Below, in pieces: positions 1 through 6,914 of a DNA stretch of 42,949 nt; position 1 is the first letter of the stretch, and every line of letters begins with the position of its first letter. Where the stretch lies: NCBI GenBank assembly GCA_030428205.1, contig JAUIBK010000028.1, positions 1 to 42,949 on the forward strand, written 5' to 3'. This stretch comes from a bacterium (GTDB taxonomy: Bacteria; Bdellovibrionota_C; UBA2361; RFPC01). The position numbers were made by a program, and so were the translations under genes. Below the pieces are notes generated by a model. The model had not been told where the DNA came from and did no database searches. It was given only the letters and a program-made list of their open reading frames with translations.

Positions 1-56
1 CCTTATACAGCAGCCTACGTTGGGAGAGCACTTATAATTTTAGACGCAGGTGGTGC

Positions 57-452
57 TTACTTCGCTTCACCCCCATCCTCTTTTTCCATTTCACCTAGAA
101 TTAAGTCTTTAATTCCAAGGGGTTGAGTTTCGGAAATCTGCTTTGCAATCTGCTCATTGAGCATATCACGGTAGAGCTCCTCTTCTCGAGACCCCGAGAT
201 GAGGCCAGCGGAAGGTACCGATTTCCACATCTCTTTCATCATCTGTTGCAAGAGTAATGCCTCAAATTGAGCGGCAGCTTTTTCTGGGTCCTGGCCCTCG
301 CCTCTCATATTGGAGTCTTTGACAGTCTGGGAGGCTTGAGCTTCCTTGAGCTGTGTAAGCTGCTCAGTTTGACGCTTCATTCTGGCAAATTCCAGTTGTC
401 CAGCATCAAGGCCATTGCCTGCTAGTCCAATTTTTCCAAGAAGATCCGACAT
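57..452 (-). CDS. flgJ: FlgJ-type flagellar rod-binding protein, no muramidase domain
   Basis: This 131-residue protein matches the N-terminal rod-binding half of FlgJ, which acts in the periplasm as the scaffold or cap for flagellar rod assembly. The family signature is at residues 59-80 (KAAAQFEALLLQQMMKEMW), followed by the SGSREEELYRDMLNEQIA helix at 87-104. Residues 18-50 are a polar, probably helical lead-in. The C-terminal peptidoglycan hydrolase domain of enterobacterial FlgJ is absent, as in many deltaproteobacteria, so a separate hydrolase must open the wall. It is the last flagellar gene of the minus-strand operon, 8 bases after flgI. Family assignment is firm. Confidence 0.9.
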   Translation of the reverse strand: MSDLLGKIGLAGNGLDAGQLEFARMKRQTEQLTQLKEAQASQTVKDSNMRGEGQDPEKAAAQFEALLLQQMMKEMWKSVPSAGLISGSREEELYRDMLNEQIAKQISETQPLGIKDLILGEMEKEDGGEAK

Positions 453-460
453 AACAACCT

Positions 461-1609
461 CTACATGATTTCTAATTCAGCTTGTAGTGAACCTGCACGT
501 TGAAGTGCCATAAAGATTGAGATTAAGTCTCGTGGAGTTGCGCCAAGAGCGTTGAGTGCATCAACAAGTTCTCCAAGCGTAACTTGACCACCAACAAGGC
601 TTAGCCCACTTTGGTCCTCTCCAACTTGAACATCAGTATTAGCAATAACCTCCGTTGTTCCTGATTCAGCAAACTCTTCGGGTTGTGAAACTTGAGTCTC
701 AGAGCGAATAGCAATACTTAAATTTCCATGAGCAAGAGCTACTTGATTGATGGTGACATGTTGTCCCATAACGATAGTTCCCGTTCGCTCATTGACAACA
801 ACACGTGCTGTCATGTCTTGCTCAACATTGATCTGCTCAACACGAGAGACAAACCCTATCGGATCACGACCAAACGCTCCCATCAGTGGTAACTCTACGC
901 TTGCTGAGTCGAGTGCAACAGCCAGTGGACGCCCAAGATCTGAGTTAATAGCGTCAACGACACGAGTCATCGTCGTGAAATCAGGTTTACGAAGTACGAT
1001 ACGAACCCGCTTTGATTGAAAGAGATCAAAGGGAATAGATCGCTCAACAGAGGCTCCTCGTGAGATTATTCCAACAGTAGGGTGATTCTTAATAGCAGCA
1101 TCTCCACCTGCTGCAACAGAGAATCCACCAACAGTCACCGCACCTTGCGCGACGGCATATGTATTACCGTTGGCACCTTTGAGCGGAGTCAAAAGCAGTG
1201 TTCCACCTTGTAAACTCTTTGCATCACCAAGGGATGAAAGCGTGACGTCAATCTGACTTCCCGGACGTGAAAATGGTGGAAGTGTTGCTGTAACCATAAC
1301 ACTAGCTACATTCTTTACCTTGATTTCGTCTGCATTTATACTCAGCCCCACACGCTCAAGCATGTTTGAGATACTTTTGTTGGTGAAATCGATACTGTTT
1401 CCATCACCTGTACCATTGAGCCCCACAACAAGGCCGTACCCATAAAGCTGGTTCCCACGTACACCTTCAACATCAGCAATGTCTTTCAGTCGGGCTGCGC
1501 GAGCTGGATAAGACAGAAGAAGAAAGAAGACAATAAGGAGTACGATAGCCGCCACATCATACCAAGAGCGGCTTCGAATCTTCTCTGACATACTTTGATG
1601 TATAGACAT
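461..1609 (-). CDS. flgI: Flagellar P-ring protein FlgI
   Basis: FlgI forms the periplasmic P ring around the flagellar rod in the peptidoglycan layer. After a cytoplasmic lead and a hydrophobic segment (about residues 18-34) with an ARA-A signal cleavage site, the mature protein opens with the family hallmark LKDIADVEGVRGNQLYGYGL and then VVGLNGTGD. TLPPFSRPGSQIDVTLSSLGDAKSL and the C-terminal LGELVDALNALGATPRDLI are also typical. I choose the ATG at 1609 (382 residues) over the GTG three codons upstream because AGAGGG lies 8 bases before it. It starts just after flgH. The signal peptide has an unusually long N-region of about 17 residues. Confidence 0.95.
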   Translation of the reverse strand: MSIHQSMSEKIRSRSWYDVAAIVLLIVFFLLLSYPARAARLKDIADVEGVRGNQLYGYGLVVGLNGTGDGNSIDFTNKSISNMLERVGLSINADEIKVKNVASVMVTATLPPFSRPGSQIDVTLSSLGDAKSLQGGTLLLTPLKGANGNTYAVAQGAVTVGGFSVAAGGDAAIKNHPTVGIISRGASVERSIPFDLFQSKRVRIVLRKPDFTTMTRVVDAINSDLGRPLAVALDSASVELPLMGAFGRDPIGFVSRVEQINVEQDMTARVVVNERTGTIVMGQHVTINQVALAHGNLSIAIRSETQVSQPEEFAESGTTEVIANTDVQVGEDQSGLSLVGGQVTLGELVDALNALGATPRDLISIFMALQRAGSLQAELEIM

Positions 1610-1621
1610 GTAAAGCACCCT

Positions 1622-2614
1622 CTAAAACGGCCAAACAACTTTCAGCAATCGTCCAAACCAACCGGCATACTGCACATCGCCCAGTGTGCCACGACCAAAG
1701 TAGTCGACACGGAGATTAGCAAGTTTTGACGAATACACTTCATTGTTTGAAGTAACATCTCTCGGACGCACAAGCCCTGAGATAACCATAATCTGTTCTT
1801 CGTTATTTACTGCGATAATCTTTTCACCTTCGATGCGCATCACGCCATTGGGAAGCACCTCTACAACAACGGCCGCAATTCGACCTTCTAAGCTTCCTTC
1901 TCGGGTAGTCTCCCCTTCACCGTCATATTCAGACTCCCAACTTGAGTCAACAAGCGTGGCCGTATCAACTCCTCCAAAAGAGTTTTCCACATCATCCTCT
2001 AAGCCAAAGAGAGTTGCGATACCAGAAAGAAACGAACTCTCTTTCTTCGTGGAGGTATCTGCTTTTTTCGCGCCCTTCGATGTCTCTTCTACAACAATCG
2101 TAATCAGATCCATCGGCTGAAACGCTCGGTGATCTCGAAACAAACTACTTGCATGTGAAGTATCCTGCCACAAGGAAGAGGTGACTCCCGGCTCACCTAA
2201 GCGAAGGGGTCCTCTATATGGACGTGTCATCTCACGACTAGCGCGGTGCATCTCGTACGAAGGAGCTCCCATATTCGAAACCATCTCCTTGTTCCCTGAA
2301 AACGTTTCTTGAGGAGTTTCGGCAGCAAATTGATAACTCGCACGAGTAGAATCTTGTGGCTCAGAATATTGAGCTAACTGTACTTGAGCTTGAGGTTCTG
2401 GCTGTTGATGCGAGGAACGAAACCCTACCGCTTGTTGTGCACGAACCATCTGAGGACTATTTACGGCCTGCACTCCCTCTTGTTGGGCATGATGCTGACT
2501 GTGCAGATTTCTTACATAATCAAGCGATGGAAGTGTCGGGCGTGCAAGCTCGCCTGGGGGAACACAACCACTGAGACAGAAGAGAAAGGTAGAGACAAAA
2601 GAGAGTTTTTTCAT
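1622..2614 (-). CDS. flgH: Flagellar L-ring lipoprotein FlgH with an extended N-terminal linker
   Basis: FlgH forms the outer-membrane L ring. The signal peptide ends in lipobox LSGC with Cys17 as the lipidated residue. The conserved FlgH domain starts only near residue 147 (SLWQDTSHASSLFRDHRAF) and continues through DLITIVVEET, GRIAAVVVEVLPNGVM and the C-terminal ISGLVRPRDVTSNNEVYSSKLAN, DYFGRGTLGDVQ. At 330 residues it is about 100 longer than usual. The excess is the Gln/Ser/Ala-rich, low-complexity stretch at residues 25-145, where the family normally has about 30 residues. The start overlaps the flgA stop by 4 bases (ATGA), so the two are translationally coupled. Confidence 0.93.
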   Translation of the reverse strand: MKKLSFVSTFLFCLSGCVPPGELARPTLPSLDYVRNLHSQHHAQQEGVQAVNSPQMVRAQQAVGFRSSHQQPEPQAQVQLAQYSEPQDSTRASYQFAAETPQETFSGNKEMVSNMGAPSYEMHRASREMTRPYRGPLRLGEPGVTSSLWQDTSHASSLFRDHRAFQPMDLITIVVEETSKGAKKADTSTKKESSFLSGIATLFGLEDDVENSFGGVDTATLVDSSWESEYDGEGETTREGSLEGRIAAVVVEVLPNGVMRIEGEKIIAVNNEEQIMVISGLVRPRDVTSNNEVYSSKLANLRVDYFGRGTLGDVQYAGWFGRLLKVVWPF

Positions 2615-3606
2615 CGTTCAACCTCCACAAGCCCTGGGCTAAGAACCGTACCAAAAACAGTTTTCTTTGATTGAGCATTTCTTACACGAATTCGTTGCCC
2701 CTCAATACCTGCCTCGAGCGCAATGGCTGAAGCTGTGGCTTCGAGAAACTTTGAGCGGTAACGAACTGTAACCTTGGCACCTGCTTCGATAAGCGGTGGA
2801 ATATGCAACTTATTCTTTCGGAAAAACTCACCGTAGGCGATATGACGCTTCGTGGCGTATCCAATAATACTTTGAGAATCTCGTGCTGCATCCTGCGGTA
2901 GCTCAGCAAGGTTCATACGTGCCATAACAACATCTCCAGGCCCAACAATATTTCCTCGATACAGAGGTCGATTTGCTACTGGAATAGTTGCCCACTCTTT
3001 GACGGTAGCTTGGACATGGAACGTTATTGGCTTTTCACCCTCAACATCTGCTGTAATCGCCACTGAGAGTTGATTTGGTCGCTGAGAGTGAAAAAGCTTC
3101 GCTTCAAGCTCTGTAATACCTGGAACAACCAAGGTGTCTTCATTGTAAGCCACATCAATGAGCTCAATATCACGATTACTTTCATTAAGAGCCGCGAGCA
3201 CGATAGTGCTTACTTCATCTCTTGTAATAGCGCGCGCTGCACGTGAGACCTTCATGGTACGGGGAAAGGCGTATCCGATAGCTTGAAGATCCACTCCACC
3301 TTCTCGCATCTTTTCCAGAACTTGAGCTGCCGTAAAGGTTTTCGGCTTTCCTGGGAGTGGGCTTTGAGCAAGCTCTATTTTCTTCAGTGCAATGAGTGCT
3401 TCATCGTCACGAACATACTTTGACGAGATGTGAGCCACATCACTGAGATGAATGGTTTTCTTTGTAACCGTAGACTCCTTCTTGCCAACAACCTTAATAG
3501 TTCGCTTACCACTCTCTCGTGAGGCTGCTTCGGCAGTAGAACTTGCTCCCACAAGAGCGGCTAAAACGTAAAGAAAAGCTATGGCAAAGAGATGCTTTTT
3601 ATTCAT
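2611..3606 (-). CDS. flgA: Flagellar P-ring assembly chaperone FlgA
   Basis: FlgA is the periplasmic chaperone for P-ring (FlgI) assembly. An N-terminal signal peptide (residues 1 to about 27, ending TAEAA) is followed by a region with ATLKKIELAQSPLPGKP-like repeats of SAF-type folds. The C-terminal third is diagnostic: VANRPLYRGNIVGPGDVV, a further SAF-like segment with DSIIGYATKR-type loop (here DSQSIIGYATKRHIA), GAKVTVRYRS, and the closing IEGQRIRVRNAQSKKTVFGTV. The length of 331 is normal for the longer FlgA form. Its position between flgG and flgH matches the order in many delta- and alphaproteobacteria. It starts 2 bases after the flgG stop. Confidence 0.92.
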   Translation of the reverse strand: MNKKHLFAIAFLYVLAALVGASSTAEAASRESGKRTIKVVGKKESTVTKKTIHLSDVAHISSKYVRDDEALIALKKIELAQSPLPGKPKTFTAAQVLEKMREGGVDLQAIGYAFPRTMKVSRAARAITRDEVSTIVLAALNESNRDIELIDVAYNEDTLVVPGITELEAKLFHSQRPNQLSVAITADVEGEKPITFHVQATVKEWATIPVANRPLYRGNIVGPGDVVMARMNLAELPQDAARDSQSIIGYATKRHIAYGEFFRKNKLHIPPLIEAGAKVTVRYRSKFLEATASAIALEAGIEGQRIRVRNAQSKKTVFGTVLSPGLVEVER

Positions 3607-3608
3607 TG

Positions 3609-4400
3609 CTACCTCTTAAGATTAATTGCTTGGTTTAACATATCGTCAGCGGATTGAACCCCTTTTGAGGAGGCTTCGTAGGCTCGCTGCGCTGTAATCA
3701 TGTTTACGACTTGCTCGACAACACTAACGTTACTTGACTCGAGAAACCCCTGACTGACTCGACCAAATCCATCAGCTCCAAACGTTCCACTTTGAGGTGT
3801 CCCTGAGGCTTCCGTTTCTTCAAAAAGGTTCATACCAATAGCCCGTAGACCGCCTTTGTTCGGAAAGCGATACGCTTCCATCGTTCCGACCTGAGTAGGC
3901 GTAGTAGATCCCGAGACAAGGGCACTGATAATACCGTCCTGGCTAATTGATATGGAGAGAGCATCAGTTGGAATTGGGGCAAGCCCATCAAGCTGAAATC
4001 CTTCAGGAGTTATCAACTGGCCATCTTGATCTACCCTGAGTGATCCAGCTCGTGTATACGCAAGCCCATTTCCTGATGGATGCGTTATAGCAAGCATCCC
4101 CTCACCTTCAATTGCAATATCAAGATCTCGCCCCGTATTCGTGAGGTCACCTTGAGTGAAGATTTTTTGGACGGAAACGGTTTCAACCCCAAGACCGATT
4201 TGTATTCCGGTTGGATTTGCTGTGTTGGCTGTTGTCTGTGCTCCTGGCTCAACAATATATTGATAAACAAGATCTTGAAAATCAGCACGACTCTTCTTAA
4301 ATCCGGTGGTATTAATGTTCGCCAAGTTGTTCGATATCACATCGATATTTTTTTCTTGTGCGTTCATTCCCGTTGCTGCTGTGTATAAAGCTCGTAACAT
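3609..4400 (-). CDS. flgG: Flagellar distal rod protein FlgG
   Basis: FlgG builds the distal rod of the flagellar axle. The 263-residue length is normal. The N-terminus MLRALYTAATGMNAQEKNID and the motif SNNLANINTTGFKKSRADFQ are the FlgG signature. The core contains NTGRDLDIAIEGEGMLAI and YTRAGSLRVDQDGQLITPEG, and the C-terminus ends with the conserved heptad helix VSVVEQVVNMITAQRAYEA. No signal peptide is present, as expected for a substrate of the flagellar type III export apparatus. It lies 32 bases downstream of flgF and 2 bases upstream of flgA in one transcription unit. Confidence 0.96.
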   Translation of the reverse strand: MLRALYTAATGMNAQEKNIDVISNNLANINTTGFKKSRADFQDLVYQYIVEPGAQTTANTANPTGIQIGLGVETVSVQKIFTQGDLTNTGRDLDIAIEGEGMLAITHPSGNGLAYTRAGSLRVDQDGQLITPEGFQLDGLAPIPTDALSISISQDGIISALVSGSTTPTQVGTMEAYRFPNKGGLRAIGMNLFEETEASGTPQSGTFGADGFGRVSQGFLESSNVSVVEQVVNMITAQRAYEASSKGVQSADDMLNQAINLKR

Positions 4401-4432
4401 AGCTATCCTTTCTTCCGTTTCACTCGTATCTC

Positions 4433-5200
4433 TTAGCTACTACTACTTCCAACTCGTGAAATCGCTTGTTCATTCATCTGGTCGATTGAACTAGCTGTTT
4501 TTGTATAAAGTTCAAATCCTCTTGTCGCCGAGATAAGCTCAATCACACTTTGTACAGCTGATACATTTGACATCTCTAACGAACTTGGAGCGATTGATGG
4601 GCTCTCTTGTGGGACTGGTGCGGGAGTACCAGGCAAAGATCGATATCGATTGCTCCCTACTCTCTCGAGAGCAGCAGGGTCTTCGAATCGTGTAACAAGG
4701 AGTCGTCCCACCTCGTTTCCGCCTGACATAACAACTCCACCACTGGTGATGTACGAATTGGCACCTTCGAGAACAATAGGTCCTCCGTCACCTTGCATTG
4801 CATATCCGTCAGCTGTCACAAGCTGCCCTTCTCCATCGACTGAAAAGTTCCCAGCCCTTGTAAACATGCGGCCCTCTGGAGTATTGACCACAAAAAAATC
4901 GTGTGGATTTTCCAGTGCAACATCGAGTTTTCGGCCAGTATTTTGAATACTTCCAATTGAAAAGTCTGTTGCTGTACGAACCTGCACAACGCCTGGCGTG
5001 CGATCGTGATCGCCTTGAGCAAATGGCATACTTTCATTCAGCTTCGAGGTGAGCGTGTCTTCAAAACCTTGTTGCTCACGTATGAGATACTGACGCTTAA
5101 ACCCTGGAGTGTTGGCGTTTGCTAGGTTGTTGTTGACAACGTGCAACTTCGCAAGACTGATCAGCCCACCAGATGCTGCTGCGTACGTTCCTCTATCCAT
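4433..5200 (-). CDS. flgF: Flagellar proximal rod protein FlgF
   Basis: This protein belongs to the same axial family as FlgG but has the FlgF-type N-terminus, MDRGTYAAASGGL, and VNNNLANANTPGFKRQYLI. The middle holds NTGRKLDVALENPHDFFVV and FTRAGNFSVDGEGQLVT. The C-terminal helix is VSAVQSVIELISATRGFELY. At 255 residues it has the usual FlgF length. It is a substrate of flagellar export and forms part of the proximal rod. A Pro-rich stretch (about residues 190-205, TPAPVPQESP) precedes the C-terminal helix. Gap to the upstream gene is 17 bases. Confidence 0.92.
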   Translation of the reverse strand: MDRGTYAAASGGLISLAKLHVVNNNLANANTPGFKRQYLIREQQGFEDTLTSKLNESMPFAQGDHDRTPGVVQVRTATDFSIGSIQNTGRKLDVALENPHDFFVVNTPEGRMFTRAGNFSVDGEGQLVTADGYAMQGDGGPIVLEGANSYITSGGVVMSGGNEVGRLLVTRFEDPAALERVGSNRYRSLPGTPAPVPQESPSIAPSSLEMSNVSAVQSVIELISATRGFELYTKTASSIDQMNEQAISRVGSSSS

Positions 5201-5217
5201 ATCCTCTCTCTACTCCT

Positions 5218-6231
5218 CTAAATCACGTGCCGTTCACGCTTAATCGTGTGCGTCAGAGCTCCTAACCTCGGATCTGTAGCTGCTTTTTGCGCCGGTCGTC
5301 GCTCTTGGCGCGCTTCTTTCATCATGCGTGCAATGGTCTGAACCTCTTCCATTGGCAAATGAGTTTGTGCCGAGACGTACCGAACATCTCTTCCAGCACG
5401 TAGAAGCTTTTCCGCTGCTTCATAAATTTCCTCAATTGCTGCAGTATCAATTGCTGGGCTCTCCTCCTCGATAATTTTTTCAACAGAGGCTGCAAGTGGT
5501 TGAGCCTGTTGCTCAGTACGAAGATCTTGCTTAGCTTCACGGTATATTGTGTTTGATGAACCTTGCCCGATTGGTTCCCCGTAAATATTTACTGGTTGCT
5601 GCTCAGCAGAGGCCGCCGCATGTCGTTCAACTGCCGAGGTAAGTGGTGTTTTTGCTGGCTCTGGCTGTCGATTCATCTGTGGCTCAGACGCAGAACTTCT
5701 CTGGCGTTGCGATGTGTTCTGTGTTGATTCAAAGCTCGGAGGCTCTGGCATCTCGTACATGACTTGTTCAGCAGCGTCTCGTCTCTCTTGCGCCCGGGTT
5801 GTGCGTGCTGGCATTGGTTGCTCCGGAGCACGGCGAGGTTGTTCTTGCACTCTCTGTGGCTCAGGAGATCCGTTAAGAGTGGATTCATCAACACTCCGAT
5901 GAGATTGTGGTTGATCTTGAACACGCTTTGCTGTCGAAAGCAGCGCTTTACGCGTTTCATCTGCTTCATCTATTCCCTTCGTGAGTCGACTTTCCATCGT
6001 CTCAAGGTCATAGAGAAGCTGTTCGAGCTCACGTTTGTTTTGCACTAACTCTTGCGCAAGACTAGAACTGGCAGTGTCAGCTTCTTTTACGATTCGTCGC
6101 AAACTATCTTCGAGCCCCTGTAAGTGGCGCGGCGAAACCGAGCTTCGCCTTCCATACCTCGCACAGAAAAAGATAAGCGAGAGAACTAGGGCTCCATCAA
6201 GGGCCAACTTCCAAAACGCTAAATCCGTCAT
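5218..6231 (-). CDS. Membrane-anchored DUF2802-like protein at the head of the flagellar operon
   Basis: A single N-terminal hydrophobic segment (about residues 5-22, LAFWKLALDGALVLSLIFF) is followed by a predicted coiled coil (about 35-105) and a long Pro/Gln/Ser/Glu-rich linker. The last ~50 residues form a compact helical domain, AAEKLLRAGRDVRYVSAQTH then LPMEEVQTIARMM, resembling the C-terminal helix-turn-helix-like part of DUF2802 proteins, which are encoded in flagellar loci of gammaproteobacteria. I choose the ATG at 6231 (337 residues) because GAGGTG sits 4 bases before it; an in-frame ATG 15 codons upstream lacks a ribosome site. It is the first gene of the flg operon. Its role is unknown; the layout suggests a membrane-tethered cytoplasmic factor. 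Confidence 0.7.
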   Translation of the reverse strand: MTDLAFWKLALDGALVLSLIFFCARYGRRSSVSPRHLQGLEDSLRRIVKEADTASSSLAQELVQNKRELEQLLYDLETMESRLTKGIDEADETRKALLSTAKRVQDQPQSHRSVDESTLNGSPEPQRVQEQPRRAPEQPMPARTTRAQERRDAAEQVMYEMPEPPSFESTQNTSQRQRSSASEPQMNRQPEPAKTPLTSAVERHAAASAEQQPVNIYGEPIGQGSSNTIYREAKQDLRTEQQAQPLAASVEKIIEEESPAIDTAAIEEIYEAAEKLLRAGRDVRYVSAQTHLPMEEVQTIARMMKEARQERRPAQKAATDPRLGALTHTIKRERHVI

Positions 6232-6319
6232 AATCACCTCGTTGCTAGGCCGTGGAACATACGCCCACGCCGTCAATAAACCGACAGAAAACCAACACGG
6301 TTCGTCATCTCTTTGTCGC

Positions 6320-6344
6320 TTAGGAGAGTCCTTCCCTCTCCTAA
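6320..6344 (-). promoter_or_regulatory. Leader hairpin upstream of the flagellar operon
   Basis: A perfect 9-bp inverted repeat (TTAGGAGAG / CTCTCCTAA) with a 7-base loop. Read in the operon direction the loop is GGAAGGA. It lies between the candidate sigma-54 promoter and the first gene, about 90 bases before the ATG, so it should be in the 5' leader. No T tract follows in either direction, so it is unlikely to be a simple terminator. GGA motifs in the loop would suit an RNA-binding regulator such as CsrA, but this is speculation. Confidence 0.5.
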
Positions 6345-6399
6345 CTATCTGAAGACACTAAGAAATCAATCTCTAGTTCTTCTTGCATGCCATATACTG

Positions 6400-6415
6400 T
6401 GCAAGCACCTTGCCG
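6400..6415 (-). promoter_or_regulatory. Candidate sigma-54 promoter for the flagellar operon
   Basis: Read on the minus strand the site is CGGCAAGGTGCTTGCA. It matches the RpoN consensus TGGCACG-N4-TTGCA at the invariant GG and GC with exact spacing, and at 10 of 12 informative positions. Transcription would start near 6390, giving a leader of about 160 bases that contains the 6320-6344 hairpin. Sigma-54 control of rod and ring genes is common in proteobacteria. No upstream activator site was identified. Confidence 0.6.
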
Positions 6416-6443
6416 TTTATTCGAGGTATTAAGTTGGCCTAAC

Positions 6444-6491
6444 CACAGAGACACAGAGAGATCCTGGCTCAACGTTCTCTGCGTCTCTGTG
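6444..6491. repeat. Palindromic CACAGAGACACAGAGA-type element
   Basis: Two 16-base arms, CACAGAGACACAGAGA (6444-6459) and TCTCTGCGTCTCTGTG (6476-6491), pair with one mismatch around a 16-base spacer. Arms built from repeated CAGAGA units resemble a class of intergenic palindromes that recurs in many unrelated environmental bacteria. It lies between the flagellar promoter and the broken frame at 6518-6874. No coding role is apparent. Confidence 0.65.
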
Positions 6492-6517
6492 ATAAACCCG
6501 TGTGAGGAGTAAATAGC

Positions 6518-6874
6518 CTACGGACCACCGCAAGCTTGTTGGAAATTTTGCTCGGCTTGATTGATTGTCTCGTTTCCGAAACAGAAATTCATATCGCCAA
6601 GAAACTCACCGTCACAAAGTTCTTGTAGCTCAAAAAGACTCTCATCTGACAAATCCATCGTCAGAACAACATCTCCACTCTGACTACAATCAAACTGAGA
6701 GGTGTCAAAACAGAGTGTCGCATGTTCATAGAAGGGATCGTTAACCTTACTCAGTGCAGAGGTAAGAGAGTTCTCAGGTGCGGAAACGTATCGATCATCA
6801 CGAAATTCAACGATAGCTTGAAAACCGTCTTCCGGTTGATCGTCTCTCTCATCTTTATAGACACCCTCAGTAAA
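6518..6874 (-). pseudogene. Open frame with no start codon, possible remnant or lost C-terminal part
   Basis: On the minus strand a 118-codon frame runs from just after an in-frame TAG (6875-6877) to a TAG at 6518. It contains protein-like sequence: GFQAIVEFRDDRYVSAPENS, then FDTSQFDCSQSGDVVLTMDL, and it ends QNFQQACGGP. Four cysteines fall in its second half. No ATG, GTG or TTG lies near its beginning; the first in-frame ATG is far inside. It is one frame away from the hydrolase gene that ends at 6915. It may be a decayed small exported protein or a former extension of that gene. No family recognised. Confidence 0.4.
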
Positions 6875-6914
6875 CTACACATCAGAGAGGCCACCTGTGC
6901 GCTTTACACACTTA

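Noticed and set aside
1..56. Start of a further flagellar gene downstream of flgJ
   Set aside because: Only 56 bases remain before the window edge and no start codon with a ribosome site is clear on the minus strand.
2356..2674. Plus-strand frames inside flgH
   Set aside because: They are antisense to a well-supported flagellar gene and show no independent coding features.
5218..6276. Upstream ATG for the DUF2802-like gene
   Set aside because: No ribosome site precedes it, whereas GAGGTG stands just before the ATG at 6231 and the membrane segment starts right after.
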